Below are positions 1 through 12,505 of a stretch of 64,000 nt of DNA, one piece after another. A program made the position numbers and the translations under genes. Source of the DNA: Zonotrichia leucophrys gambelii (taxonomy: Eukaryota > Chordata > Aves > Passeriformes > Passerellidae). Below the pieces are notes generated by a model, which saw only the letters and a program-made list of their open reading frames with translations, was not told the origin of the DNA and made no database searches. Every line of letters begins with the position of its first letter. The stretch's first letter is position 1. Location: contig NC_088178.1 of assembly GCF_028769735.1 (NCBI RefSeq), positions 24,697,357 through 24,761,356 on the forward strand, given 5' to 3'.

Positions 1-1798
<1,798 letters not shown>

Positions 1799-1875
1799 CT
1801 TCAGTGAAGTGTTCAAGGCTTTGCCTGTGCACAAGGTTGTTGATAGAATCAGCTACAGTAGATTTCTTCCTAAAT
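1799..1875 (-). CDS. TTC39A: TTC39A exon (FRKKSTVADSINNLV)
   Basis: This 77-nt exon completes the split Arg codon and encodes FRKKSTVADSINNLVHRQSL then EHFTE, matching the family segment between the first helical repeat and the EIHAEVCYAE block. Borders are ...ttgcag|ATTT and AAG|gtaaca. The next expected exon (EIHAEVCYAE) was not found between 1 and 1798, so it lies beyond the left edge. Confidence 0.92.
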
Positions 1876-2370
1876 CTGCAAAAAGTCAGTTTGGTCATTC
1901 TGAAGAAGGAGAATCAAGAACAGAGAACCATATCTTTCAGCCAGCCACCCCCACAGTCTCTAATGTGCCTCCAATGCTCAGCAGTCCCCTGTTATCTCAC
2001 CACACACACAAAGTTCAGCACAGTCCACAGAGAACTTAGCCAACGTGGGCCTCTGGGATCTGTCTCTTCCCCTTCATGCACAGAAATCTGTCTTGATGAA
2101 GGAGAGGGATAAGGGGGTGTTTTGATTTATTTTTTTGTGTCTATGGGTGAATGTGGGTGCAAAAGTGGGAGCACGGTTGACTCAGACAGACAACTGCAGT
2201 ACAAGCATCACCCATGGGAATGTTCTGCAGTGTTTGAACACTGTAAACAACTTCCAGACACTGCAGAACCAGGACTACAGGTAGGACAAATCCTAATTGA
2301 CAAGAAAAATCAGATATTGTGGTAAACTGGAGTTTTCAATACTAGACTGCAGAACACCCTCATTTATGAG

Positions 2371-2452
2371 CTGTGATCCTCCTCTGAGCAGGAGGCTGGA
2401 CTAGATGGCCTCCTGATGCCCTTCCAACCTCAGTTTTCCTGTGATTTCTGTG
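2371..2452 (+). repeat. CR1 LINE 3'-end fragment
   Basis: The text includes GGAGGCTGGACTAGATGGCC then CCCTTCCAACCTCAG, the standard 3' UTR of CR1 retroposons, ending near a tctgtgatt-like tail. It lies in a TTC39A intron, antisense to the gene. Confidence 0.85.
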
Positions 2453-2536
2453 AGATTGAATTTCCTTTTGTATCCAGCAGTCTTTCAAAACTTTCCCAAG
2501 AAGGAAGTATTTACTGACAGAATTGCTCCAGTCTTA

Positions 2537-2713
<177 letters not shown>

Positions 2714-3799
2714 TTATTGCTTTTAAAAAGCAAATACTCAATAGTAGAAATGCATCAGCCTCATGGGAACAAGGTCTAAATGAATTAGAAATCAAACACA
2801 AAGAACATGCAAAATAATCAAGAAACAGTAATACATTGAGATTTGTACAAGAAATCATGTCTACAGTTCTCCATTATCTGCTAAAATGTATCAATTCTGA
2901 GCTGAGGGTAGGTATTTAACAAATATAAAGCACAGGAATTAACCACATGGCTCACCATTCAGAAACAATAGAATCATGGTGGGGTTTATTTTGGTAGAGG
3001 TTTTTTATTATCTAATGAATGCTACAACATATGACACAAATCCAGCTGATATTCTTCTAAATTTGGGACAGTTACTCAGTACAGGCTCAAGGAGATAAGT
3101 AACACAATACTTTAACCATGGCCAAAATAGAATCTCCTTGAAACAGATCTTTTCACCAGAAGCATTAAATTCTGTATCAAAAAGTACAGCCTTTTTCTTC
3201 CTCTCCCCTTTGCCAAACCTCCACCTCAATCTGTTCAACTTAAATATTATTCTCTAGGGTTTCAGACAGTGCCACGTTGGCAGAAAGTAAAAAACTTTGG
3301 CACCAGTGCAAGGAAAACAATTAATTCCTATGTGCAGCCATTGCTGGCACCTTTCCTCTGACAGGAAAGAGGGTTTATATATTGCACACATTTAGAGCAT
3401 TCACCTGTGTCTGGTGTAATTCTCTGCAAGTGAATCAAAATATCTTCAGGCACAAAGGTCTAATAAGGACGACTTGAGAAATATGTTGAAGGGCGAGCTC
3501 AGATAAATTCCTGACACAGAAACCCTCTGTGGACCTTGCTAATCCACCCTGACAAATAGCACAACTTAAGACAAATATTGTTACGGAGCAAGAATTGCTA
3601 TTTCTATTGTTTACACTCTGGAACAGATCAGATAGCTCTGTGTGGCAGGGAATATTCAAAAATACTTGCAGTCAAACAAGGATATCCTTTCAAAATCTCC
3701 ACCCTCAGCACACCTGCTCTCAATGTGTTTACTTCAGGTGCTTCTTCATTTTCTTTTTTTTCAAGCAGAAAGGTGTGTGCCAACAATCTGCTCTTGACA

Positions 3800-4325
3800 A
3801 AGACAGGGCTGCATGAAGAGGAGTGTCGCTGCCAGCAGGATGAGAGAGGAGCTCCTTCCCTCTGCACAACACTGGTGAGGCCCCACCTGGAGTGCTGTGC
3901 CCAGCTCTGGGCTCCTCAGGCATGGACACACTCAGGAGCGGGGTGGGGAAGGTGATTAAGGGACTGGAACATCTTTCCTGTGAGGAAAAGCCAGGAGAGC
4001 TGGGAGTGTTCTGGAGAAGAGAAAGCTCAGGGGGCTCCTGTAATATCTAGAAATACCTGAGGGGAGGAAGCAAAGAGGACAGAGCCAGGCCCTTTTCACT
4101 GGTGCCCAGGGACAGGATCAGAGGCAATGGGCACAACATGAAGCACAGGAGGCTCTGGCTGAACATCAGGAAACTCCTTATTTTACCATCAGGGTGACCA
4201 TGCAGTGGCACACACCATCCAGAAAAGTTGTAAAGTCTGTATCCTTGGAGACATTCAAAATGGACCTGCTTGAGTACATGACTTTTTGAGGTGCCTTCCA
4301 ACCTCATCTCCTCTTATTCTGTCGG
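3800..4325 (+). repeat. CR1 LINE fragment, 3' part
   Basis: It contains GAGGCCCCACCTGGAGTGCT (end of the reverse-transcriptase ORF region), GAGCCAGGCCCTTTTCACTG, GAGGCAATGGGCACAACATG and a GCCTTCCAACCTCAT end with an attctgt tail. It is heavily mutated with no intact ORF, and lies in the large TTC39A intron. Confidence 0.9.
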
Positions 4326-7300
4326 GTTTTTTAAGGAGAAAAGCCAGACTTTAAAGACACCTCAACTGATGTAATTACTTGCTTCCCTAAGTTTTGGTAT
4401 CTGGACTGGACTGAAAGAAAATTTAACAGATAATTTCAGATAATCAATAATCTAATAATTCACTGTGGTGACTTGGGCCTAGTGCTTCCCAGCCCTCACA
4501 GTGATGACAAAGGGCTGCATTTTTCCAACACACAGGGCACAGAGCAGGCTGCCTGCACTGAAGGAATTTGCAGTGCACATCTTTAAACTTCACTGCAGCC
4601 TGTGCTCCGTGGCTGTCCTTAATTCCTACTTGCCCTCACCATCTAAACCAATCTAGCAGAAAAGCTGTTTTGGGAAATATCCTGGTGCCATAAGTGCTAT
4701 GAGACCCAGACTGTGCCACCATCCATCTCATTTGCAAGCTAAGAAGAACAGATAGATAATGGAGAAATTACTTTAAAATCCAGTGGAGTTAGGACAGCTC
4801 TTTCTTGGCCTTGTAAATCATGATTCTTTCAGCAGACTGATAATGTAAAGTAGAAAAAAATGAACACATTAAAATGCCAGCCTGATGAAGTGTTTCTGTT
4901 CATTAGATTATTCATCAGGCTCACTGGGCACAGAAAAACACACTTCATCTTGTATTTACTAAACTAAAACCCTTCCAGAGGCTCAAATTCAAAGCACAGA
5001 GAAGTGACTGAAATACCACCCTTTCAAAATTACAGAATTTTGCTTTCTAAAGCAAAGCAGATAAACATTAAATTCACTGCACTAAAAGGAAAATTGGTAC
5101 TTTTCACATACATGTGGTGAAGAGGGATTTCCCTCTCCAGTAATTTGTTTCTGAAACAAAACCACCCCTTCCCTAATCAATGGTTTCATCTATTTTACTT
5201 CTAATATTTAAAGGAGATAATAATTAATGTCTATCATTAGCAAATTGGTATTTAGCAACATTCAAATTTGTTCTTTTTATTTCAGGGGTGGGGATGCTGG
5301 CAAAAATGCAATTTATCTATGCTATTTCTATCCTGGAGTATTCCCAGCAGTTTTAAGGCCTGGGTTTCATATGGATGGATACAGAATGAAACTTGTTATC
5401 TTTGCACTTTTCTTCTTTTGATTCCTCAGCAGTAATTTCCTCAGGACTTTGTTGGAGTTAACAAGCCTGTATTACATGAATGCAACTAATATTGTGATTA
5501 ATGACTTATCCCAGTAATTGGTATCACATGACTGAAAAAGAGGATTATAAGTAATATCTTTAGGCAGTTATGGAGTTCTGCCACATGCCTCTTCTCCAGC
5601 TATGGTGCAATCATTGTCATCTTGCAGCACTGCCCTTTCTTGGAGCTGCTGGAGAACACTTTTATTCCTGCTTAAGTGAGAACAGTCACAGCTTTCCAGC
5701 TGAAGTATGAAAATCAAACATCTTGCCTTGGTTTGACCTCAGAATTAACCCAGGGCTAGTAATCTTTTGTGAAAAATAGCACTCAAAATCTTTTCTGCAG
5801 ATCCTTTAAAGCAATCCAGCAGACAGGACATGCATTCCTAAATTACAGAAACCTCAGATTCAAATCCATATGTTGATTTAGTATCAAGGTGCTTCCAACA
5901 CTTAAATCCAACAGCACAGAGTGAGACAGACTCTGCACAGACCAGTCAAGAGTCTGCTCATCCAGGAGGGCTCAAGAGTGAGAGATCAATGCCCAAATCA
6001 AACCTGCATCAGGAGAATGGGGTCACAAGGGCCCAAAGGTTTTCCTCATCTTTGATCCCAGGTTCCACCAATGTCTGAACATCCCACCAGACCATGGCAC
6101 AGACTTTCACAGAAATTTGATGAACCAACGTTTCTGATAAAAACCCTTTTCCTGCAGGACTCCCCAGCAGCAATAAGTTAACAACCAACAAGGACCTCTC
6201 CAGTCAGCCACCACCACAGCTCCTTTGTTAGCACAAACCACCAGGATGGGCCAAGACAAAAAGCTGTGCTTCAGCAAGAGAATCCCTGAGCCTTTTTAAC
6301 CAAAGCCATTCTCCAAAGTTCAGAATCTGCTAAGTTCTTCCAGCAAAGAGGAGAAACCAACAATTTAGTTAGGTTTTGGTTGCAATTAATTTATTTACAA
6401 AGACTATAAAAGTTGTGTTCTTCCAGACCTCAAGTACAAAAAGATAATCTCCCTAGAAATAACAACCTTGTTCTTGTTCATGACATTACTTATAATAAAT
6501 AGCTAGCCCAAGCTTTGAGGAACATAATTATCCATTCACTGTCTAGAGCTTCACTCTGCCTGGGTGTGCTTCCCCCTGTTCTTTCACCATTCTCCATTTG
6601 ACAATCACACCTGATCTTTGGGAGATCAGCTCCCAGGGAAAGCTTTCAAAGCACAGTCATTCTAGAATTAATATTCCACCAAACAACACCAAGTGCTTTT
6701 TGGAGTCTATTTTCAGAATAAAGTCAACTGCCTGGAACAAATCACTGTCTTATTATTACTTTAATATTGCAAGCAGCAACACATGTGGTGTGCCTCATCC
6801 AATGGTCCAGATAATTCTGTCTCAAATTTATCTTATTTACCACTCTCCCAATGGATCTGATATCGCCAAACTACCAGGTGATTATGCAATGTTTTCCTTC
6901 AGGATAATTATCAAAATATTAAGCATTTGTCTTGGGAAGGGAAGGGGACATCTCACCAGAATCAACCCTTAATTTATTATTGTCTGTTTGCAATTACACC
7001 AGGGCTAAAATCCAATCAGCATTTAATGGATTTACTGCATGGCTCAGGGCTGAGAAGGAAGATGAGATTTTTTCCCCCTGCTCCAGTGATTGGACAGTTT
7101 CAGTGTCATGCATGTTAACAGTTAACACATTACATATTGAAAATCACTGCTGTGCTTGGTGACTGAACTTTGGGAACTTAAGAGTTTTTGGATGCAGTGT
7201 GAGTACTCCACATAAAAGAGAAATTTAATTAAACTTCCTGCAGAAAGCACAACATAATCAGAACCCACTATTGTACAATGATTGTTAATAATAATGAAAA

Positions 7301-9119
7301 CTGACTCTAAAAGCTAAAAGGTAGTTCAGGAAACAAGAAAAGTTACATAACATGAGGCAAAACCACCAGATGTATTTTTTCTATGAAATGAGATCTCTTC
7401 TTTATAATGGATTTGTTTTTCTTTGTGATGGATTTGCTTTTCTAACAGGAAAAAAAGAGCTTTACCTCAATGCAAGTCTAGACACCATCCTCAGATATTT
7501 ATTTTTAAGCTGCTAAGAAAGCTCTTCTGATTTTAAGCCTCACACATTGTGCCAAATCTGCTGTCAGTTTCACATGGTACAAATTAGTTGAAAATACACT
7601 TATTGTGGAAGTCAAATGTGAGTAATTTAGTGAATCTGCATTAACATAATACAGAGCACAGTATCTCCTACACCAGAAGCGTTAGAGCCACAAAAATCTA
7701 AGATATTAAATTTTCCACAAGCATGGAAAAGCTGAGAAGCATTTCTCTAAACACTGATAGTATGTTTATGGACTTTGAAAACTAATTTCAAATCTCAGCA
7801 CACCAAAAGGGAACAGTGAGGAATTGGTGGCTCTGAAAGAAAATACTCAGGACTACCCCATGTGCCCACTCTACAACTCTTCTCATTCCTAAAGAGATGG
7901 AGTGTGTCCATAATGGATTTCATCTGTGGGGAAATTCACCATCCTGGTTCTTCACTGCACTCACAAAGATCATAAGTCTCCATTTCCCTCAGTGCCAAAG
8001 GCAACAGGAATAAGGGCCTCCTCATAACAACAGGCTGAAATGAAAAATTAGTTTCAAAATGGTTTTGCAGTGTGGAATAGAGTCAGGTACAAAAAGAGAA
8101 TCAGCTCATGAAATATGTTCTGCAGAGCCCAACAAAAGCTGAATGAAAACCATATGCAACAGAAGAAAAATGGATTTACAGAAAAAAGCAATCCATAGCC
8201 TCACTAGCTTTTGCAGTGTTTTGGAAACCTGCTGCAATAAAATATCCCCTTATTTTATGCTAAGCACTGAGTGAGCCTTCCCAGATGGGCACAGGGGCTT
8301 TACTGTCAGGATTTAATGAAAATACAGTTATTCCTCTTACCATTTTTATTATATCTTCTGATGATATATAAATGCTAAACAACTTTGCTGTGAATAAACC
8401 CAGCATTACTTAAACAGCTGATGCTACAATTTATCATTAATCTCTTTCCCAGAGTGTACTTACATGGCTAAACTACAGATTCTGGCATCAAATCTGAGGC
8501 TGATACCTCAGCAAAGGAGATATGCAGCATTCATTGTAGTTACCCTTGGTGTATATCAAATTCACACTATGAATTTTACTTCTTTCATATTCCAGTGTCC
8601 TGAAAGAAGGCATGATGCAATTTGCTGGTGGCTCAAAAATAAATGGAGCAAATTGGGTGGGTGGGGGAGAAATTTAAATTAACCACAGACTTCAACAAGC
8701 CAAGAACACAGGTAACTTCAGGACAGGGTATGACAGATCACAGACATTGTAAAGACAACAATTTTTAGGAACTATTTCATGACCTCATTGCTTGCAGCTG
8801 GGCCACTCATTACAAGTTGGACTGCAACATAATTAGGAAACAGAGTGCATGACCACAACACTGAATTGCAAAATAAGCTGTGAGAAAGTTTCTGCAAATG
8901 GTTACAACAACAAAGAAAGAGTTCGCACCTAATGTTTCTCAAACCTTCAAGTGATGGTCAGTTGCTCATTTAGAGCCATAACTATAATTATTCAGATTCT
9001 CACAGTGTGCAGAAACATATGGGAAAGAAGACAAAAATAAAATGTGACAGAAGATGGTTTTTACTCTTCCAGGAGAAAGAATCTCACATACTGCATTACA
9101 GCTGAGGACATCAATTTTA

Positions 9120-9204
9120 GAAGACAAATAAATTCTTTACACTCGTGTGAGTAAATAACATGATTTTATCTACTCATATGAGTGTAAAGCACTTATCAGT
9201 CTTC
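9120..9204. repeat. Imperfect inverted repeat, 34-nt arms, 17-nt loop
   Basis: The left arm 9120-9153 and right arm 9171-9204 are complementary at 28 of 34 positions. They include an exact 10-nt core (ctttacactc / gagtgtaaag) and gaagac / gtcttc at the outer ends. The element lies in the TTC39A intron 171 bases from the exon at 9375. It could be a small MITE, a pre-miRNA-like hairpin or chance AT-rich symmetry. Confidence 0.8.
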
Positions 9205-9374
9205 CCCAAAACTTAACACATTAACTTACCTCTCCCTTCTGAACCAAAACCCTAAAGACTTATCAACTATTAACAGAGTGCCAAACAGAACCAGCTATCT
9301 GGTCAAAATCTCCTGAGAGATGGTGAAGAAAAGAAAAATAAACAGAGAAAAAGTAGGAAGTCTTATCAACTTAC

Positions 9375-9479
9375 TTTGCTTGTAGAGAAGCCAAAGCTTC
9401 TGAGAACTTGTTGTTAAGAAATAAATCCAGAGCTGCCATACATTCACGCAGTGCCACGTTGAGGTCTGACGTGGATGAC
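9375..9479 (-). CDS. TTC39A: TTC39A exon (common exon after the first exon)
   Basis: This 105-nt exon encodes SSTSDLNVALRECMAALDLF then LNNKFSEALASLQAK, closely matching the N-terminal repeat region of TTC39 proteins (ECMxALDLFLxNxFSEAL). TTC39A is a cytoplasmic TPR-repeat protein of poorly defined function. Borders are ...ctggcag|GTCA and AAA|gtaagt. It starts one base into a codon and ends with two bases of a Lys codon. TTC39A is preferred over TTC39B because EPS15 is the neighbour, as in human 1p32. Confidence 0.92.
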
Positions 9480-11581
9480 CTGCCAGAAGAGACAACAAGC
9501 TCAGCACATCTGTTCTCCTTCTACCAGTGCATTATTGCTGCACTTGAACTCCCTTCCTCAAACTCAGATTTATTCCCTTGCCTAACCTGCTATTTTATCT
9601 TTAGTAATTGCAAAAAGTGAAAGTGACTCCTACTATGTTTGTGGATTTGGGGGTTTGGAGGTTTTTTTTAACTATGCTTTCACCAAGTAACATGTGAAAG
9701 AGACTGAAGTTTTTTTCTAAAAAAAAAAACCAAAACAAACTGCACATACTTTATGGTAAGAACCTGGACATGCTGAATTTGCCATGTGGGAGCACAGCAA
9801 TTTGATGAGCTCAGGTAGCAGGAACACAGAAGCACTGGGTGACAATGCACATCTCACTGCAAGGCTGCCAGACTCCAGCTGCTGACATCATGATCATGTT
9901 ATCACTTTAGGGATGAGACACTCTCAATCTGCATCAATATTACTCCAACTGCTGCTGGAGCATCTGCCTTCCTTCAACCCATGTTCAGAGTGCTGCCTGA
10001 GCAACAAACCACTACAAACTCACAGGTGGGTTACAGTTTCCCATTGTGCATCTTTGTGGGAACATCACTGTCTCTGAGAAGTGCCACTGCACTCAGAATA
10101 AACTACTGTGGTATCTCAAAGTCAGAAGACTCTCAGTGACTTACTCTGGCTGTACTTTTCTCCTTTACAACATTCAGATGTCAGCCTGACCTGTCACAAG
10201 GCTTCTCAGCTGGTCTTTAAATTATTGGCAACAGGATAATACAGACCAGCTGAGTTAATTTGGCCCAAGTTCATCACCACCAGAACTGCTGGACAAAAAA
10301 AAAAAAAAAATCCACAAAAGAAACAATAAAGCCTTGCACTAATGAAGTTAAGGTCACCTAGACAGTGTTAGGACACTGAAACATCTGCATCTAATGATCA
10401 AAGAGCTCCACTGCACTAATATATTGTATACAAGCATGTACAAAACATCCTCCAACAAAATACAAACAAATCCTCACCATGTTCCTGATTCTCAGCAGCT
10501 CTAACTAATGTGATCTATCTTGTGACTTAGAAACTGTGTTAGTTCCTTAAAAAGTGGCACAACACAGAATGCTGAAAGGAAAACGAGAAAGCAAAGTCCT
10601 GATAACATCTTAAGGAGAAGGCAGGGGAGCACAGCACGAGCAGATAGCATCAGTAATAACCACCCACTGCAGCAGTGGTTTGATTTTGGTTTCACAAATA
10701 ATGATTGCAAAGAAATAAAGAGTTTAATTATATATACAAAAACCAGGACTTTTAATTTGAGAGAAACACTATGTGACGCTGTTCCCAGTGGCTTTGTCAT
10801 CACAACTTCAGCTCCACTGCAAATCCTTTTGCACCCAAGACACTCTGTGAGTGCTTTGCAAGCATTGATTAACCAAGTTTTGGCATCCGCCTCATACAAA
10901 ATGCAATATCATGTCTGCCTCCTCTGAGCTATTCTGAGCCCTGCTTAATAATTAAAACTTGGTCAATTATTGCTTATTGTATTAAAACTCCTACCTTCCT
11001 GGTTTTAAATCTGTGTCCCTGAACCAAGTAATATATTTAACAATATAAGCACATCTTCACCTGTTTTAAAATATTTAGACTACTAGCATTTTACCTGGGT
11101 TTTTTGGTTTTTTTGTTTCTTGTCACGCAGCAGAATTACCCCATTCAATACAAATAAACCTTTTCAAAATGCTCATTTGAAACAGAAAGATGACAAAGAA
11201 TAAAACCACTGCTGAAGCTCAAAGCAGAAATCAGATACTATAATTATTGGCATCTTTTCTGGAATAACAATACACACTGCTACCCACAGCAGCAGCAACA
11301 CAAGCAACACATTTCCCTCGTACTCCAAGGAAACCTGCACAGGATGCAGCTCCCAAGTCAAGGGCTTAAGACCTGGGTAAAACACACACCTCACAAAAAT
11401 GCTACGAACCATCACTTGTCCCTGTTAACAATAGGGCAGAAATGCTTTAAACCCGAGGGTGCTCAGCATTTTAGCAAACTGATTAGTCATGCTTCAGGGG
11501 GCTGCAGATTGCTCCTGCTTCCAACAGCAGGATCAGAACTGCCTCAAAGCCAAACGCAAAATGCTGCGTGCTGCTACTCAC
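9480..11581 (-). other. TTC39A intron before the common exon
   Basis: A-tracts lie at about 9720-9729 and 10295-10310. A 132-codon minus-strand ORF at 10501-10899 has no recognisable domain and I treat it as chance. Nothing else is seen. Confidence 0.7.
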
Positions 11582-11619
11582 CTCTCTGCTGAGTGTCCTG
11601 CGCGTTCTCCCATAGTCAT
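11582..11619 (-). CDS. TTC39A: TTC39A candidate first coding exon (downstream promoter)
   Basis: An ATG at 11617-11619 opens MTMGERAGHSAE plus AG, followed by a strong donor (GAGAG|gtgagt). Joined to the 9375-9479 exon it reads ...SAERSSTSDLNVALREC in frame. The -3 base is G, a fair start context. It lies in a GC- and CpG-rich patch. Short first exons vary between species, so protein similarity cannot confirm it; the call rests on donor strength, phase and context. Confidence 0.6.
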
Positions 11620-11772
11620 TGCAAGCCCGCTCAGCTTTCGGGCTCCAGCATCGGCAGCGCTCGGTGCTCCTGAGGCGGCTGCGAGCGCCAGCCCCGGTGG
11701 GAGCGCAGGGCAGCGCCTGCTGCGGCACCGCTCTGCGATTGGGCACTGCGGGGAACGGGAGCATCGCTAACC

Positions 11773-11828
11773 CACCGGCCACATCCTACAAACCTGCATA
11801 ATTCACCGGCCACATCCTGCAAACCCGG
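11773..11828. repeat. Short tandem repeat, 31-bp period
   Basis: CACCGGCCACATCCTACAAA at 11773 recurs as CACCGGCCACATCCTGCAAA at 11804. It is a partial second copy, beside the candidate downstream TTC39A start exon. Confidence 0.85.
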
Positions 11829-12368
11829 CCGTGCCACAGCCGGCTCATGAGCCACGGCATCCAAATGCAGCTGGATACCTCCAGTGTAGGAGGGGCTGGC
11901 GGCTGCCAGCCTATCTCTGATCTACAGACCTGTCTGGAATGAGCAGCAGCAGCATTGGCCACCTTTCCTCCTGTCCAGAGCAGGCAGAAGCCAAATCCCC
12001 TTGTAATTACAGCCCTGAAACAACAAGAATTACTGCATGTGGCAGTGGCCCACATCAGAAAGCTGCGAACCAGAACGGAGAGCCAAGCGAGAGCAGCTGA
12101 CAGGCGGCACTCAGGCAGTAATTGCTGCGAATGTGAGAACCACGCAGGCGAGAGACACAAGCAAGCGCTTCTTCCCAGCAAGGATTCTCCACAAAACAGG
12201 CTCCGATCCAGCAGCCAAACTGCTGCTTCTCGTTAGTTCCTGTACCTTTGGGAGGAACTGGGACTTTACACGCTCTTTGTAACAATCTCTCTTTAATGCC
12301 ATGGAAAATGAGGCGAGTTGGCACTAACAATTTAATCAGTGGAGTGAGTGCATCTGGCTGATTTTGCC

Positions 12369-12505
12369 CAAAATGCACCAGTGAATTCCCCTGAAATGCT
12401 TTGCTGGCACATCAGCTGTACCAGCCCAGTAGTAGTGCATGGCGATTTCCAAAATCAACAGCGAATTCCCTAAATGCTTTGCTGGCACATCAGCTGTACC
12501 AGCCC
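12369..12505. repeat. Two-copy tandem duplication, about 78-80 bp period
   Basis: The segment AAATGCTTTGCTGGCACATC followed by AGCTGTACCAGCCC occurs at 12394-12427 and again at 12472-12505. The preceding GAATTCCC block is also shared, with small indels. It is non-coding. Confidence 0.9.

Larger units (their letters stand above)
11580..11860. promoter_or_regulatory. Smaller GC/CpG-rich patch, candidate alternative TTC39A promoter
   Basis: CpG dinucleotides (for example GCGCG, CGGCTGCGAGCG) are locally enriched beside the candidate MTMGERAG start exon. The patch includes a short tandem repeat of about 31 bp (11773-11828). A promoter is inferred from base composition and the adjacent ATG and donor only. 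Confidence 0.5.

Noticed and set aside
3578..3955. 125-codon plus-strand ORF
   Set aside because: Its 3' half is CR1-derived (GAPSLCTTLVRPHLECCAQL resembles the end of CR1 reverse transcriptase) and the 5' half is unrelated intron. It is a repeat remnant.
10501..10899. 132-codon minus-strand ORF with hydrophobic stretches
   Set aside because: It lies in a TTC39A intron, has no family resemblance, and its leucine/valine-rich character fits chance translation of AT-rich DNA.
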